Of a stretch of 64,000 nt of DNA, positions 7,751 to 17,654 are shown piece by piece (positions within the stretch are counted from its first letter, which is position 1; each line of letters begins with the position of its first letter). The stretch comes from Pseudomonas yamanorum. GTDB taxonomy: Bacteria; Pseudomonadota; Gammaproteobacteria; Pseudomonadales; Pseudomonadaceae. Made by a program: the position numbers and the translations under genes. The stretch lies in the NCBI RefSeq assembly GCF_900105735.1, contig NZ_LT629793.1, positions 5,828,001-5,892,000 on the forward strand. The letters are read 5' to 3'. Under the pieces are notes generated by a model. The model ran no database searches. It was not told the origin of the DNA and saw only the letters and a program-made list of their open reading frames with translations.

Positions 7751-10700
7751 TGCGTGGTTTGAAAATAGCGGGGCTGGCCATTCTGGCGGTCCTCGCGGTG
7801 ATAGTGCTGGCACTGTGGACGGTGCTGGGTACCCAAGCCGGCAGCCGTTGGGTGCTGGGGCAGGTGCCGGGTTTGACCCTGGAGAATTTCCAGGGTCGCC
7901 TGGGCGGGCAGTGGAGTGCCGACCATCTGTTATGGCAGCAAGGCAGCCGCCGCGTGGAGCTGCAGGCACCGAAGTTCGACTGGTCGCCGGCCTGTTTGAT
8001 GCACATGACCTTGTGCATCAACCAGCTGGATGTGGAGCAGGTGAACCTGCAATTTCCGCCCAGCACCGAAGAAAGCAGCGGCCCGATTACCCTGCCGGAC
8101 TTGAAACTGCCAGTCGCCATTCAGTTGGGCGACATCCGCATCGGCAGCCTGCTGTTCAATGGCAGCGAAGAGCTCCAGGGCCTGCAACTGGCGGCGCACT
8201 GGACTGCCGCCGGGATGCAGATCGACTCGGTGCACCTGCAACGGGACGGTTTGGTCCTTGACCTGTCCGGCCTGCTGCAACCCACCGGCAACTGGCCGTT
8301 GACCGCCAGCGGTAACCTGAGCCTGCCTTACGCGCCGGGCGGTGCGCCTTGGACGCTGGCGCTCAAGGTCGATGGCGATTTGCTCAAGACCCTCAAGCTC
8401 AATGCCGACAGCAGCGGCTACCTCCCGGCCAAGCTCAGCGGCGAACTGCAACCGCTGGTGGAAAACCTGCCGGCGCAACTGCACATCACCGCCGACGGCT
8501 TTAAACCCAGCGCCGATTTGCCCGATACCCTGCAACTCAATCAGCTGGACCTGACCGCCAAGGGCGACCTGAGCAACGGTTACCAACTGCTCGGCAAAGC
8601 CGTTCTGCCGGCGGAAAAAGGTCCGGTGGACCTGCTGCTGCAAGGCAAGGTCGACGCCAAGGGCGCGCAGATCGCCGGGCTGGACCTGAATGCCGGCGAC
8701 AAGCAAAGCCTCAAGGTCAGTGCCAATCTGGACTGGCAGCAAGGCTTCAGCGCCGACGCGAAAATCGACTGGCTGGATTTCCCCTGGCATCGCCTGTACC
8801 CGGTGATCGACAAACCCCAAGTCGCCTTGCGTACCTTCAATGGCGAAGTCTCCTACAAGGACGGCAACTACCTGGGCAACTTCAAGGCCGACCTCGACGG
8901 CCCGGCGGGCAAGTTCAGCCTGGCCAGCCCGTTCAGCGGCGACCTCAAGCAAGTGTTCCTCCCCGAGCTGAAACTCGCCGCCGGTCAGGGCAAGGCCGAA
9001 GGCCATCTGAACCTGCAATTTGCCGATGGCATTGCCTGGGATACTGCGCTGGACCTGTCGGCCATCAACCCGGCGTACTGGGTCGCGGAACTGCCGGGTA
9101 CTCTGGCCGGCCCGCTGCGCAGCAAGGGTGAAATGAAGAACGAGCAACTCAAGCTCAATGCCGACCTCGACCTCAAGGGCCGTTTGCGCGGCCAACCCGC
9201 CGTGCTTCAGGCCAAAGCCGAAGGCGCAGGCGAGCAGTGGACCCTCGGCGCCCTCGACATCCGCCTCGGCGACAACCGCATCTATGGCAGCGGCAGCCTG
9301 CAACAACGGCTTGCTGGGCAGATCGACATCAAACTGACGCGCCTCGCCCAACTCTGGCCGCAACTGCGCGGGCAGATGAACGGCCGCCTCGACGTCGCCG
9401 GCACTCTGCACGCCCCCCAAGGCAAGCTCAACCTGGTGGGTCAACAACTGGCGTTTGAAGACAATCGTCTGCAAAACCTGACCCTGGACGCGAACCTCGA
9501 CAACGCCCAGCGCGCCAGGATCGACCTGAAGGGCAGCGGCATCCAGGCCGGTGAAACCCAGCTCGGCACCTTCACTGCCAGCGCCCAGGGCGATATCAAA
9601 AGCCAGAAAGTCCAGCTCGACCTGGCCGGCCCGTTGCTCAAGCTGGCCCTGGCCCTGGACGGCAATCTCGACAAAGGCAACTGGCGCGGGCGCCTGGCCA
9701 GTGGCGATGTGCAAGCCGGTGGCCAGGACTGGAAGCTGCAAGCCCCGGCGAAAATCGAGCGCCTGGCCGACGGCAAGCTGACCTTTGCTGCCCATTGCTG
9801 GGTCTCCGGCCCGGCGAGCCTGTGCGGTGAAGACCAGCGCCTGATGCCAGAGCCGAAGCTGCGTTACCACCTCAAGCAGTTCCCCATCGACAGCCTGGCG
9901 CAGTGGTTGCCCAAGGATTTCGCCTGGCAGGGCAAGCTCAATGCCGACGTGCAACTCGACTTGCCTGCCAGCGGCCCCAAAGGCGTGGTCTCGGTGGACG
10001 CCAGTGGCGGCACCCTGCGGGTCAAGGACAAGGATCAGTGGCTGGATTTCCCCTACGACACGCTGAAGCTGGAAACCACCCTCAACCCCACGCGCATCGA
10101 CACCCAGCTCAATTTCCGTGGCGGCAAGCTCGGCGAATTGCTGTTGCAGGCGCAGCTCAATCCGCTGGCGAAGAACAAGCCGATCACCGGTAACTTCACC
10201 CTGACCGGCCTTGATCTCGCCGTCGCCCGACCCTTTGTACCCATGGTCGAGAAACTCAACGGCAAGCTCAACGGTAACGGGCGAATCGCCGGCAGCCTGC
10301 TGGCGCCTCAGGTCAACGGCAGCGTCAACCTGGTCGGCGGCGAAATCTCCGGCCCGGAACTGCCCACCAGTTTCGAAGGCCTGAATATCCAGGCGGTGAT
10401 TGCCGGCGAAAGCGTGCAACTCAGCGGCGGATGGCGCAGCGGCAAGGCCGGGCAGGGCACTATCAAGGGCCAGATCGATTGGGGTCAGGCCCTGGCGGTG
10501 GACATCGCCCTGCAAGGCACGCAACTGCCGGTTACCGTGGAGCCGTACGCGGCCCTGGAAGTGGAACCCGACCTGAAAATCAGCATGAAGAACGACAAGC
10601 TGGCGATCTCCGGCAAGGTGCAGATTCCCAGAGGCGAGATCACTGTGCGCGAACTGCCGCCGTCGACGGTCAAGGTCTCGGATGACACCGTGATCGTCGG

Positions 10701-11433
10701 CAGCCAGACCGAAGAGGGCAAGCCGCCCATGGCCATGGCGATGGACATCGACGTGGAGGTCGGCAAGGACAAGCTGAGCTTCGCCGGGTTTGGCCTCACC
10801 GCCAACCTGCAAGGCCACGTGCACATCGGCGACAACATGGACACCCGTGGCGAACTGTGGCTCAACGACGGTCGCTATCGCGCCTACGGCCAGCGCCTCA
10901 CGGTGCGTCGTGCGCGGCTACTGTTCGCCGGGCCGCTTGACCAGCCGTTCCTGGATATCGAAGCGGTGCGGATAACTACCGAGCCGTCCCGGACCGTCAC
11001 CGCCGGTATTCGTCTGAGCGGCAGTGCCGAGCAGCCGACGACGCAAATCTTCTCGGAGCCGGCGATGGCCCAAGAGGATGCCTTGTCTTACCTGGTGTTG
11101 GGGCGATCACGCACCACCAACGGTGAGGACAACAACATGCTGGCAGAAGCGGCGCTGGGTCTTGGGTTGATGGGCAGTGCCGGGGTCACTTCGGACATCG
11201 CCAAGAACCTGGGCATCCAGGACTTTGAACTGGACACCCAGGGCAGCGGCACCAATACCGCCGTGGTGGCCAGCGGCAAGATTTCGGAGAAGCTCAGCCT
11301 GCGTTATGGCGTCGGGGTTTTTGAACCGGCCAACACCATTGCCTTGCGCTACCTGCTGAGCAAGAAGGTGTACCTGGAAGTGGCTAGCGGTGTGGCCAGC
11401 TCCCTGGATATTTTCTACAAGCGCGATTTCTGA
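7747..11433 (+). CDS. tamB: Translocation and assembly module protein TamB
   Basis: The protein has 1228 residues. An N-terminal membrane anchor (IAGLAILAVLAVIVLALWTV) is followed by a very long, repetitive beta-rich region with many short GxL/DLxL strands, the beta-taco groove of AsmA/Vps13-like lipid-transfer proteins. It ends in the conserved DUF490/TamB C-terminal domain (DGRYRAYGQRLTVRRARLLF, then SYLVLGRSRT and LRYLLSKKVYLEV). The length fits the family. It spans the periplasm from the inner membrane to TamA. The gene overlaps tamA by 4 bp and is followed by a strong hairpin terminator at 11447. Confidence 0.95.
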   Translation: MMRGLKIAGLAILAVLAVIVLALWTVLGTQAGSRWVLGQVPGLTLENFQGRLGGQWSADHLLWQQGSRRVELQAPKFDWSPACLMHMTLCINQLDVEQVNLQFPPSTEESSGPITLPDLKLPVAIQLGDIRIGSLLFNGSEELQGLQLAAHWTAAGMQIDSVHLQRDGLVLDLSGLLQPTGNWPLTASGNLSLPYAPGGAPWTLALKVDGDLLKTLKLNADSSGYLPAKLSGELQPLVENLPAQLHITADGFKPSADLPDTLQLNQLDLTAKGDLSNGYQLLGKAVLPAEKGPVDLLLQGKVDAKGAQIAGLDLNAGDKQSLKVSANLDWQQGFSADAKIDWLDFPWHRLYPVIDKPQVALRTFNGEVSYKDGNYLGNFKADLDGPAGKFSLASPFSGDLKQVFLPELKLAAGQGKAEGHLNLQFADGIAWDTALDLSAINPAYWVAELPGTLAGPLRSKGEMKNEQLKLNADLDLKGRLRGQPAVLQAKAEGAGEQWTLGALDIRLGDNRIYGSGSLQQRLAGQIDIKLTRLAQLWPQLRGQMNGRLDVAGTLHAPQGKLNLVGQQLAFEDNRLQNLTLDANLDNAQRARIDLKGSGIQAGETQLGTFTASAQGDIKSQKVQLDLAGPLLKLALALDGNLDKGNWRGRLASGDVQAGGQDWKLQAPAKIERLADGKLTFAAHCWVSGPASLCGEDQRLMPEPKLRYHLKQFPIDSLAQWLPKDFAWQGKLNADVQLDLPASGPKGVVSVDASGGTLRVKDKDQWLDFPYDTLKLETTLNPTRIDTQLNFRGGKLGELLLQAQLNPLAKNKPITGNFTLTGLDLAVARPFVPMVEKLNGKLNGNGRIAGSLLAPQVNGSVNLVGGEISGPELPTSFEGLNIQAVIAGESVQLSGGWRSGKAGQGTIKGQIDWGQALAVDIALQGTQLPVTVEPYAALEVEPDLKISMKNDKLAISGKVQIPRGEITVRELPPSTVKVSDDTVIVGSQTEEGKPPMAMAMDIDVEVGKDKLSFAGFGLTANLQGHVHIGDNMDTRGELWLNDGRYRAYGQRLTVRRARLLFAGPLDQPFLDIEAVRITTEPSRTVTAGIRLSGSAEQPTTQIFSEPAMAQEDALSYLVLGRSRTTNGEDNNMLAEAALGLGLMGSAGVTSDIAKNLGIQDFELDTQGSGTNTAVVASGKISEKLSLRYGVGVFEPANTIALRYLLSKKVYLEVASGVASSLDIFYKRDF

Positions 11434-11446
11434 TCGGTACACGTTC

Positions 11447-11473
11447 AGGGTGGGAGCCCGGCTCCCACCCTTT
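11447..11473 (+). terminator. Rho-independent terminator after tamB
   Basis: AGGGTGGGAGC (11447-11457) pairs perfectly with GCTCCCACCCT (11461-11471) around a 3-nt loop, followed by TTT. It lies 14 bp past the tamB stop. Confidence 0.75.
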
Positions 11474-11510
11474 ATCGGCTAATTAGCAAGCAACCTAACT
11501 ATTCGTTTGA

Positions 11511-11565
11511 CATTCGCTGCCTAGGCAGTAACATCGTGTCACACATTCACTGCTTAGGCAGTTAA
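11511..11565. promoter_or_regulatory. Two phased MarR operators
   Basis: CTGCCTAGGCAG (11517-11528) is a perfect palindrome. ACTGCTTAGGCAGT (11549-11562) is a near copy, and the flanking CATTC is conserved in both. The centres are 33 bp apart, about three helical turns, just before the marR start at 11579. Autoregulation of the efflux operon is the natural reading. Confidence 0.7.
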
Positions 11566-11578
11566 TAGGCTGGTCACG

Positions 11579-12052
11579 ATGAAGCACTTCACCCCCGAAA
11601 ACTTTCACAACTGCCACCTCGGCTTGCTGCTGGGCCGGGCTGCGCTGCTTAAAGACAAGATCATCGACACCCACATGGAACCTCACGGCATCACCGCCGC
11701 GCAGTTCAAGGTGTTGATCATCATGGCCCAGTACGGCGTCGACACCCCGGCCGAACTGTGCCGCAACCTGTCCCTGGACAGCGGCTCCATGACCCGCATG
11801 CTGGACCGCCTGGAACAAAAGGACCTGCTGGCGCGCAAGCGCTCCGAGCAGGACCGGCGCCAGGTGCAGTTGGTGCTGACCGCGGAAGGCCAGCGCGTGG
11901 CCGACATGCTGCCGCACATTGGTGCCCAGGCCTTGAACCAGTTGGCAGGCGCGCTGGAGCCGGGTGAATTGCAAACCCTGGAAAAAATCTTGAAGAAAAT
12001 TCTGATAGCTGCGGGTGACCCCATCACCATTCAGCGGGTAGGTAGTGCATGA
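11579..12052 (+). CDS. MarR-family repressor of the efflux operon
   Basis: The 157-residue protein has the MarR winged-helix layout. The core is MEPHGITAAQFKVLIIMAQY, followed by LCRNLSLDSGSMTRMLDRLE (recognition helix) and a DRRQVQLVLTAEG wing. It resembles EmrR/MprA-type regulators of multidrug pumps. The gene is first in the operon, overlaps the next gene by 4 bp, and has two related palindromes upstream. Drug- or phenolic-responsive repression of the downstream pump is inferred from family and position. Confidence 0.88.
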   Translation: MKHFTPENFHNCHLGLLLGRAALLKDKIIDTHMEPHGITAAQFKVLIIMAQYGVDTPAELCRNLSLDSGSMTRMLDRLEQKDLLARKRSEQDRRQVQLVLTAEGQRVADMLPHIGAQALNQLAGALEPGELQTLEKILKKILIAAGDPITIQRVGSA

Positions 12053-13512
12053 ACAATCGCTCCTTGCGTGCCGGCCTCAGTCTCGTGCTGGTGGCCATGA
12101 CTATGGCCGGTTGTGCCAATTTCAGCGGCTTGAACACAGAAGGCAAACGCCTCGAAGCCAATAACCTGCAAACCGGCAAATCCCTCAGCGGCGTGACCCT
12201 GTCCACCGCCGCCTGGCCCACCGCCGACTGGTGGAAAGGCCTTGGCGACCCACAACTCGACGGCCTGATCCAGGAAGCCCTGCAGAACAGCCCCGACATG
12301 CAAGTGGCCAGCGCCCGCGCCCACCAGGCCGAAGCCGCTGCCTATGCTGCCGACGCCGACCGCATGCCAACCCTGGATGCCAGCGCCGGGGTCAGCCGTT
12401 CACGCTTGGCCAAGGACCAGGACCCACAAGGGGTCGGCGGCACTTACGCCACCGTGCGCAACATCGGCGCCAGCTTCAATTACAACTTTGACCTTTGGGG
12501 TGGCCAGCGTGCCGCGTGGGAAGCCGCGCTGGGCCAGGCCCGCGCCGCCGAAGTCGACCAACAGGCCGCGCGCCTGACCCTCGCAGCCAACGTCGCCAAG
12601 GCCTACAGCGACCTGGGCCAGGCCCATATCGTGCGCGACCTGGCCAATGATGACCTCAAGCGCACCCGGCAAATGCTCGATCTGGGCAAGCGTCGCCTGA
12701 ACTCCGGGATCGACAGCCAGTACCAGTACCAGCAAACCGAGAGCCTGGAAGCCAGCTCCCAGTCGCAACTGATCGATGCGGAAAAACAACTGCAGAGCGC
12801 CAAGATCGCCCTCGCCGTGTTGCTCGGCAAAGGCCCGGACCGTGGCAGCGAACTGGTGCGCCCCAACGTGCTCAAGCCCAGCGCGGTTGCCGTGCCTTCC
12901 GTATTGCCTGCCGAGCTGGTGGGCCGTCGTCCGGACCTGATCGCCGCACGCTGGCGTGTCGAGGCTGCAAGCAAGAACATCGATGCCAGCAAGACCCGTT
13001 TCTACCCCAACCTCAACCTGAGCGCGAGCGCCGGGGCCGAGTCGTTGCTGGGGGATGCGATGTTTGGTTCGGCCAGCCGCTTCTTCAGCATAGCGCCGAC
13101 CATCTCGCTGCCGATCTTCGACGGCGGCCGCCTGCGCGCCGACCTCGACGCTCGCGACGCCGACTACGACCTGGCCGTGGCCCAGTACAACAAAACCCTG
13201 GTGCAAGCCTTGGGCGATATCGGCAACTCCCTCTCGCAATTGCGCGAGACCGGCCGGCAGATCCAGGCCCAGCAACACGCCGCTGACATTGCCCAGCAGT
13301 CCTACGACACCGGCGTCCAGCGTTACAGCTCGGGTATCGGTAATTACCTGGACGTGCTCAGCATCGAACAGCAATTACTCCAGGCCCAACGTCAGTTGGC
13401 CACCCTGAATGCCGAGCAGATCGATCTTTCGATTCAACTGATGCAGGCCCTGGGCGGCGGTTTCCACGCCGATAACGTGGCCTCGACCACCCCAGTCACG
13501 CGCACTGAATAA
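12049..13512 (+). CDS. NodT-family outer membrane efflux factor
   Basis: The 487-residue lipoprotein has a lipobox near its N-terminus (MTMAGC). It carries the RND/outer membrane factor NodT signatures: WPTADWWKGLGDPQLDGLI, the long coiled-coil helices with QVASARAHQAEAA, the GRRPDLIAARWRVEAASKNI segment and SLPIFDGGRLRADLDARDAD. Two homologous halves are visible, as in TolC-type channels. It supplies the outer membrane exit for the EmrAB-like pump encoded just downstream. It overlaps marR by 4 bp and is separated from emrA by 15 bp. Confidence 0.92.
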   Translation: MNNRSLRAGLSLVLVAMTMAGCANFSGLNTEGKRLEANNLQTGKSLSGVTLSTAAWPTADWWKGLGDPQLDGLIQEALQNSPDMQVASARAHQAEAAAYAADADRMPTLDASAGVSRSRLAKDQDPQGVGGTYATVRNIGASFNYNFDLWGGQRAAWEAALGQARAAEVDQQAARLTLAANVAKAYSDLGQAHIVRDLANDDLKRTRQMLDLGKRRLNSGIDSQYQYQQTESLEASSQSQLIDAEKQLQSAKIALAVLLGKGPDRGSELVRPNVLKPSAVAVPSVLPAELVGRRPDLIAARWRVEAASKNIDASKTRFYPNLNLSASAGAESLLGDAMFGSASRFFSIAPTISLPIFDGGRLRADLDARDADYDLAVAQYNKTLVQALGDIGNSLSQLRETGRQIQAQQHAADIAQQSYDTGVQRYSSGIGNYLDVLSIEQQLLQAQRQLATLNAEQIDLSIQLMQALGGGFHADNVASTTPVTRTE

Positions 13513-13527
13513 TTCAAGGTACTTGTC

Positions 13528-14745
13528 ATGGCCACTGCCGAAACCAGCAACAACGCTCCTGAAACAAAAAAGCCTGAACAACCGTCCACCAGCAACCCGC
13601 GCAAACGCAAAGTCATGCTGTTTGTGTTGGCACTGATCGTTATCCTCGGCGTCCTGGGCGTATGGGGTTGGTACGAACTGTATGGCCGCTTCAGCGAAAG
13701 CACCGACGACGCCTACGTCAACGGCAACGTGGTGGAAATTACCCCACTGGTCACCGGTACCGTGGTGAGCATCGGTGCCGACGACGGCGACCTGGTGCAT
13801 GAAGGCCAGGTGCTGATCAACTTCGACCCCAACGACGCGGCCGTCGGCCTGCAAAGTGCCCAGGCCAACCTGGCCCGCACCGTGCGCCAAGTGCGTGGCT
13901 TGTACAGCAACGTCGATGGCATGAAGGCCCAGGTGCTGGCGCAACAAGCCAACGTGCAAAAGGCCCAGGACAACTACAACCGACGCAAGAACCTCGCCGC
14001 TGGCGGGGCGATTTCCCAGGAAGAACTGTCCCACGCCCGTGACGACCTGACCTCGGCGCAAAACGCCTTGGCCAACGTGCAGCAACAGTTCAAGACCAGC
14101 AGCGCCCTGGTGGATGACACCGTGATTTCGTCCCACCCGGACGTGCAGGCTGCCGCCGCGCAGTTGCGCCAGGCTTACCTGACCAACGCCCGCAGCACCC
14201 TGATTGCACCAGTGACCGGTTATGTGGCCAAGCGTACCGTGCAACTGGGCCAGCGGGTCCAGCCGGGCACTGCGTTGATGGCCGTGATTCCGCTGGATCA
14301 GCTGTGGATCGATGCCAACTTCAAGGAAACCCAGCTGCGCAATATGCGTATCGGCCAGCCGGTGGATATCGAATCCGACATCTACGGCAGCGACGTGAAG
14401 TTCAGCGGCACCGTGGACAGCCTCGGCGCAGGCACCGGCAGTGCGTTTGCCTTGCTGCCGGCGCAGAACGCCACCGGTAACTGGATCAAGATCGTGCAAC
14501 GGGTGCCGGTGCGTATCCATGTGAACGCCGATGAGCTGGCCAAGCACCCACTGCGGGTGGGCTTGTCCACCGTGGTCAATGTCGACCTGCACGACCAGAG
14601 CGGCCCGGTACTGGCCCAGCAGGCGCCGCAAAAGGCTTCGTTCAGCACCAACGTCTACGATCGCCAACTGGCTGAAGCTGACGCCATGATCACCCAGTTG
14701 ATTCATGACAACAGCGTCGCCGCTCCAAAGGCTGCGCAACGCTAA
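13528..14745 (+). CDS. emrA: EmrA-like periplasmic adaptor (HlyD/MFP family)
   Basis: The 405-residue membrane fusion protein has a short Lys-rich cytoplasmic tail, a single transmembrane segment (VMLFVLALIVILGVLGVWGW) and then STDDAYVNGNVVEITPLVTG, the hallmark of EmrA-type adaptors. A lipoyl/barrel-sandwich region, a coiled-coil hairpin (about residues 120-200) and a beta-barrel with IDANFKETQLRNMRIGQPV follow. It links the DHA2 transporter downstream with the outer membrane factor upstream. Its stop overlaps the next start by 1 bp (TAATG). Confidence 0.92.
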   Translation: MATAETSNNAPETKKPEQPSTSNPRKRKVMLFVLALIVILGVLGVWGWYELYGRFSESTDDAYVNGNVVEITPLVTGTVVSIGADDGDLVHEGQVLINFDPNDAAVGLQSAQANLARTVRQVRGLYSNVDGMKAQVLAQQANVQKAQDNYNRRKNLAAGGAISQEELSHARDDLTSAQNALANVQQQFKTSSALVDDTVISSHPDVQAAAAQLRQAYLTNARSTLIAPVTGYVAKRTVQLGQRVQPGTALMAVIPLDQLWIDANFKETQLRNMRIGQPVDIESDIYGSDVKFSGTVDSLGAGTGSAFALLPAQNATGNWIKIVQRVPVRIHVNADELAKHPLRVGLSTVVNVDLHDQSGPVLAQQAPQKASFSTNVYDRQLAEADAMITQLIHDNSVAAPKAAQR

Positions 14746-16274
14746 TGAGCAATAACGCCTCGTTCACGCCGCCCAGCTTGCTGATGGCCACCATCGGCTT
14801 GTCCCTGGCGACCTTCATGCAGGTGCTCGACACCACCATCGCCAACGTGGCGTTGCCGACGATTTCCGGCAACCTCGGCGTGAGTTCGGAGCAGGGCACC
14901 TGGGTCATCACCTCGTTTGCGGTGAGCAACGCCATTGCGCTGCCGCTGACCGGCTGGCTGAGCCGTCGCTTCGGCGAGGTGAAGCTGTTTCTGTGGGCCA
15001 CCATCCTGTTTGTGCTGGCCTCGTTTCTGTGCGGTATTTCCACCTCGATGCCTGAGCTGATCGGCTTTCGGGTGCTGCAAGGCCTGGTTGCTGGCCCGCT
15101 GTACCCGATGACCCAGACGCTGCTGATCGCGGTCTATCCCCCCGCCAGGCGCGGCATGGCCCTGGCGTTGCTGGCGATGGTCACGGTGGTGGCGCCGATT
15201 GCCGGGCCGATCCTCGGCGGCTGGATTACCGACAGCTACAGCTGGCCGTGGATCTTCTTTATCAACGTACCCATCGGCATCTTTGCGGTGATGGTGGTGC
15301 GCTCGCAACTGAAGAAACGCCCGGTGGTCACCAGCTACCAGCCGATGGACTACGTCGGTTTGCTCAGCCTGATCGTCGGCGTCGGCGCCTTGCAGATCAT
15401 CCTCGACAAGGGCAACGACCTGGACTGGTTCGAGTCGAACTTCATCATCATCGGCGCGGTGATTTCGGCCATCGCCCTGGCGGTGTTCGTGATCTGGGAA
15501 ATGACCGACGAGCACCCGGTGGTCAACCTGCGGCTGTTCGCTTACCGCAACTTCCGCATCGGCACGATTGTGTTGGTGTTGGGGTATGCCGGGTTCTTCG
15601 GGATCAACCTGATCCTGCCGCAATGGCTGCAAACCCAGATGGGCTATACCGCCACCTGGGCGGGCCTGGCGGTGGCGCCCATCGGGATTCTGCCGGTGTT
15701 GATGTCGCCGTTTGTGGGCAAGTACGCGCACAAGTTCGACCTGCGTTTGCTGGCCGGGCTGGCGTTCCTGGCGATTGGCCTGAGTTGCTTCATGCGGGCA
15801 GGCTTCACCAATGAAGTCGACTTCACGCACATCGCCCTGGTGCAGCTGTTCATGGGTATCGGCGTGGCGTTGTTCTTCATGCCGACCTTGAGCATCCTGA
15901 TGTCCGACCTGCCACCGGCGCAAATCGCCGACGGCGCGGGCCTGGCGACCTTCCTGCGGACCCTGGGCGGCAGCTTTGCGGCCTCGTTGACCACCTGGAT
16001 CTGGATTCGCCGGGCGGACCAGCACCATGCCTACATGAGCGAAAACATGACCACCTACGACTCGGCCACCCGGGATGCCTTGCAGGCGCTCGGCGGGGCA
16101 GGGCACAAGGCGTATGCGCAACTGGACCAGATACTGACGAGCCAGGCGTACATGATGTCCACCGTGGATTACTTCACGTTGCTGGGGTGGATGTTCATGG
16201 CGTTGATCGTGATTGTATGGCTGGCGAAACCGCCGTTCGCGGCGAAGGCCGGGCCGGAGGCTTCGGGCCACTAA
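14745..16274 (+). CDS. emrB: EmrB-like DHA2 multidrug MFS transporter
   Basis: The 509-residue protein has 14 predicted membrane segments, the DHA2 subfamily layout. Motif D1-like LDTTIANVALPTISG is near the N-terminus. SRRFGEVKLFLWA is the loop 2-3 motif A, and GPILGGWITDSYSWPWIFFI is motif C. It is predicted to export hydrophobic drugs or uncouplers by proton antiport across the whole envelope together with the adaptor and outer membrane factor encoded just before it. The gene ends the operon; a palindromic repeat element follows. Confidence 0.93.
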   Translation: MSNNASFTPPSLLMATIGLSLATFMQVLDTTIANVALPTISGNLGVSSEQGTWVITSFAVSNAIALPLTGWLSRRFGEVKLFLWATILFVLASFLCGISTSMPELIGFRVLQGLVAGPLYPMTQTLLIAVYPPARRGMALALLAMVTVVAPIAGPILGGWITDSYSWPWIFFINVPIGIFAVMVVRSQLKKRPVVTSYQPMDYVGLLSLIVGVGALQIILDKGNDLDWFESNFIIIGAVISAIALAVFVIWEMTDEHPVVNLRLFAYRNFRIGTIVLVLGYAGFFGINLILPQWLQTQMGYTATWAGLAVAPIGILPVLMSPFVGKYAHKFDLRLLAGLAFLAIGLSCFMRAGFTNEVDFTHIALVQLFMGIGVALFFMPTLSILMSDLPPAQIADGAGLATFLRTLGGSFAASLTTWIWIRRADQHHAYMSENMTTYDSATRDALQALGGAGHKAYAQLDQILTSQAYMMSTVDYFTLLGWMFMALIVIVWLAKPPFAAKAGPEASGH

Positions 16275-16286
16275 GCTTCAATCCAT

Positions 16287-16400
16287 GATCGTTCCCACGC
16301 TCCGCGTGGGAACGCCGCTTTGGACGCTCTGCGTCCGCTTTTGAAGGTCGTGACGCAGAGCGTCACAGGATGCATTCCCACGCAGAGCGTGGGAACGATC
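16287..16400. repeat. Composite palindromic repeat (GTTCCCACGC family)
   Basis: A 114-bp element begins GATCGTTCCCACGCTCCGCG and ends in the inverse (CGCAGAGCGTGGGAACGATC). Inside are two further short inverted repeats around GACGCTCTGCGTC. It sits between the convergent emrB and lpxH genes and could fold into a long cruciform and act as a bidirectional terminator. A shorter relative lies at 2807. Confidence 0.8.
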
Positions 16401-16404
16401 TGGG

Positions 16405-17154
16405 TCAAGCGCCGGGCAGTGCCAACTGCGGATTGACGAAGTCAAACGCCGCCAGTTGAAACCCTTGCTCATCCACCTGCAACGCCCACCCTTGCTTGTC
16501 CCAATCCCCCAGCACAATGCGCTTGGCCGCTTGCTCGCCAATCTGCAGCTTGTGAATCGCCGGGCGGTGGGTGTGGCCATGCACCAATGTACGCACGCCG
16601 AACTGCTGCATCACCCTCGGCACTTCCTCAGGTGTCACATCGACAATATCGTTGGCCTTCATCCGCACCTGGGCGCTGCTTTCACTGCGCAGCTTGCGCG
16701 CCAGCTTGTGCCGCGCGCCCAAGGGCAGGTGGCGCAGGATGAACAGGGTGATGGGGTTACGCAGGATGCGCCGCAGCTTCATATAGCCAAGGTCGCGGGT
16801 ACACAAGCTGTCACCGTGCATCAACAGCACGGGCTCGCCGTAAAACTGCACCACACTCGGGTCCTTGAGCAAGGTTGCGCCTGCGGCTTTGCAGAACGCC
16901 TTGCCGATCAGGAAATCCCGGTTGCCATGCATGATGAAAATCTGGGTGCCGCTGTTGCTCAGCTCGCGCAGAGCCTGGCAAATCGAACGCTGGAAGGGCG
17001 TCATCCCATCGTCGCCAATCCAGGCTTCAAAGAAGTCCCCCAGAATGTACAACGCCTGGGCGGAACGGGCGCGGCCGTTCAATAAATCCAGAAACGCCCG
17101 GGTTATGTCCGGGCGCTCCTCTTCCAGATGCAAATCTGAAATCAGCAATATCAC
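16405..17154 (-). CDS. lpxH: UDP-2,3-diacylglucosamine diphosphatase
   Basis: The 249-residue calcineurin-type phosphoesterase of lipid A synthesis hydrolyses UDP-2,3-diacylglucosamine to lipid X. Metal-binding motifs are ISDLHL (D7, H9), [11 protein letters not shown] (D40), HGNRDF (76-81), MHGDSLC (113-115) and HGHTHRP near residue 193. The start is a GTG at 17154 that overlaps the ppiB stop by 4 bp, so the two genes are translationally coupled. Its length and motif spacing match LpxH. Confidence 0.95.
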   Translation of the reverse strand: MILLISDLHLEEERPDITRAFLDLLNGRARSAQALYILGDFFEAWIGDDGMTPFQRSICQALRELSNSGTQIFIMHGNRDFLIGKAFCKAAGATLLKDPSVVQFYGEPVLLMHGDSLCTRDLGYMKLRRILRNPITLFILRHLPLGARHKLARKLRSESSAQVRMKANDIVDVTPEEVPRVMQQFGVRTLVHGHTHRPAIHKLQIGEQAAKRIVLGDWDKQGWALQVDEQGFQLAAFDFVNPQLALPGA

Positions 17155-17654
17155 TCAACGATCTCGGCTTTCTCGACGATAACGTCTTCTACCGGTACGT
17201 CCTGGTGACCTGCCTTGCCGGTGGTTTGCACACCCTTGATCTTGTCGACAACGTCGGTGCCTGCGGTGACTTTACCGAATACCGCGTAGCCCCAGCCCTG
17301 CACGTTCTTGCCGCTGTGGTTCAGGAAGGTGTTGTCGGCGACGTTGATGAAGAACTGCGCGGAGGCCGAATGCGGCTCCATGGTACGGGCCATGGCGACG
17401 GTGTACTTGTCGTTCGAAAGGCCGTTGTCCGCTTCGTTCTGGATGCTTGGACGCTTGTCTTTCTTTTCTTTCATGCCAGGCTCGAAACCGCCGCCCTGGA
17501 CCATGAAGTTGCCGATGACACGGTGGAAAACAGTGTTTTCGTAGTGGCCGGCTTTAACGTACTCGATGAAGTTGGCGACGGTGATCGGCGCTTTCTCGGC
17601 GTTCAGCTCGATGACGATGTCACCGTGGTTGGTGGTCAGTTTGACTTGAGTCAT
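17151..17654 (-). CDS. ppiB: Peptidyl-prolyl cis-trans isomerase B (cyclophilin)
   Basis: This is a 167-residue cytoplasmic cyclophilin (the peptide starts [18 protein letters not shown]). The catalytic and substrate-binding residues are recognisable in [18 protein letters not shown] (Arg of the active site), [20 protein letters not shown] and [19 protein letters not shown]. No signal peptide is present. The ATG at 17654 is preferred over a GTG two codons earlier because it gives better spacing from the AAAGAG upstream. It overlaps lpxH, an arrangement common in pseudomonads, and is divergent from glnS. Confidence 0.95.
   Translation of the reverse strand: MTQVKLTTNHGDIVIELNAEKAPITVANFIEYVKAGHYENTVFHRVIGNFMVQGGGFEPGMKEKKDKRPSIQNEADNGLSNDKYTVAMARTMEPHSASAQFFINVADNTFLNHSGKNVQGWGYAVFGKVTAGTDVVDKIKGVQTTGKAGHQDVPVEDVIVEKAEIVE

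Noticed and set aside
7930..10824. Very long minus-strand frame opposite tamB
   Set aside because: It is a shadow of the GC-rich tamB codon structure; the plus-strand frame has the full TamB domain content.
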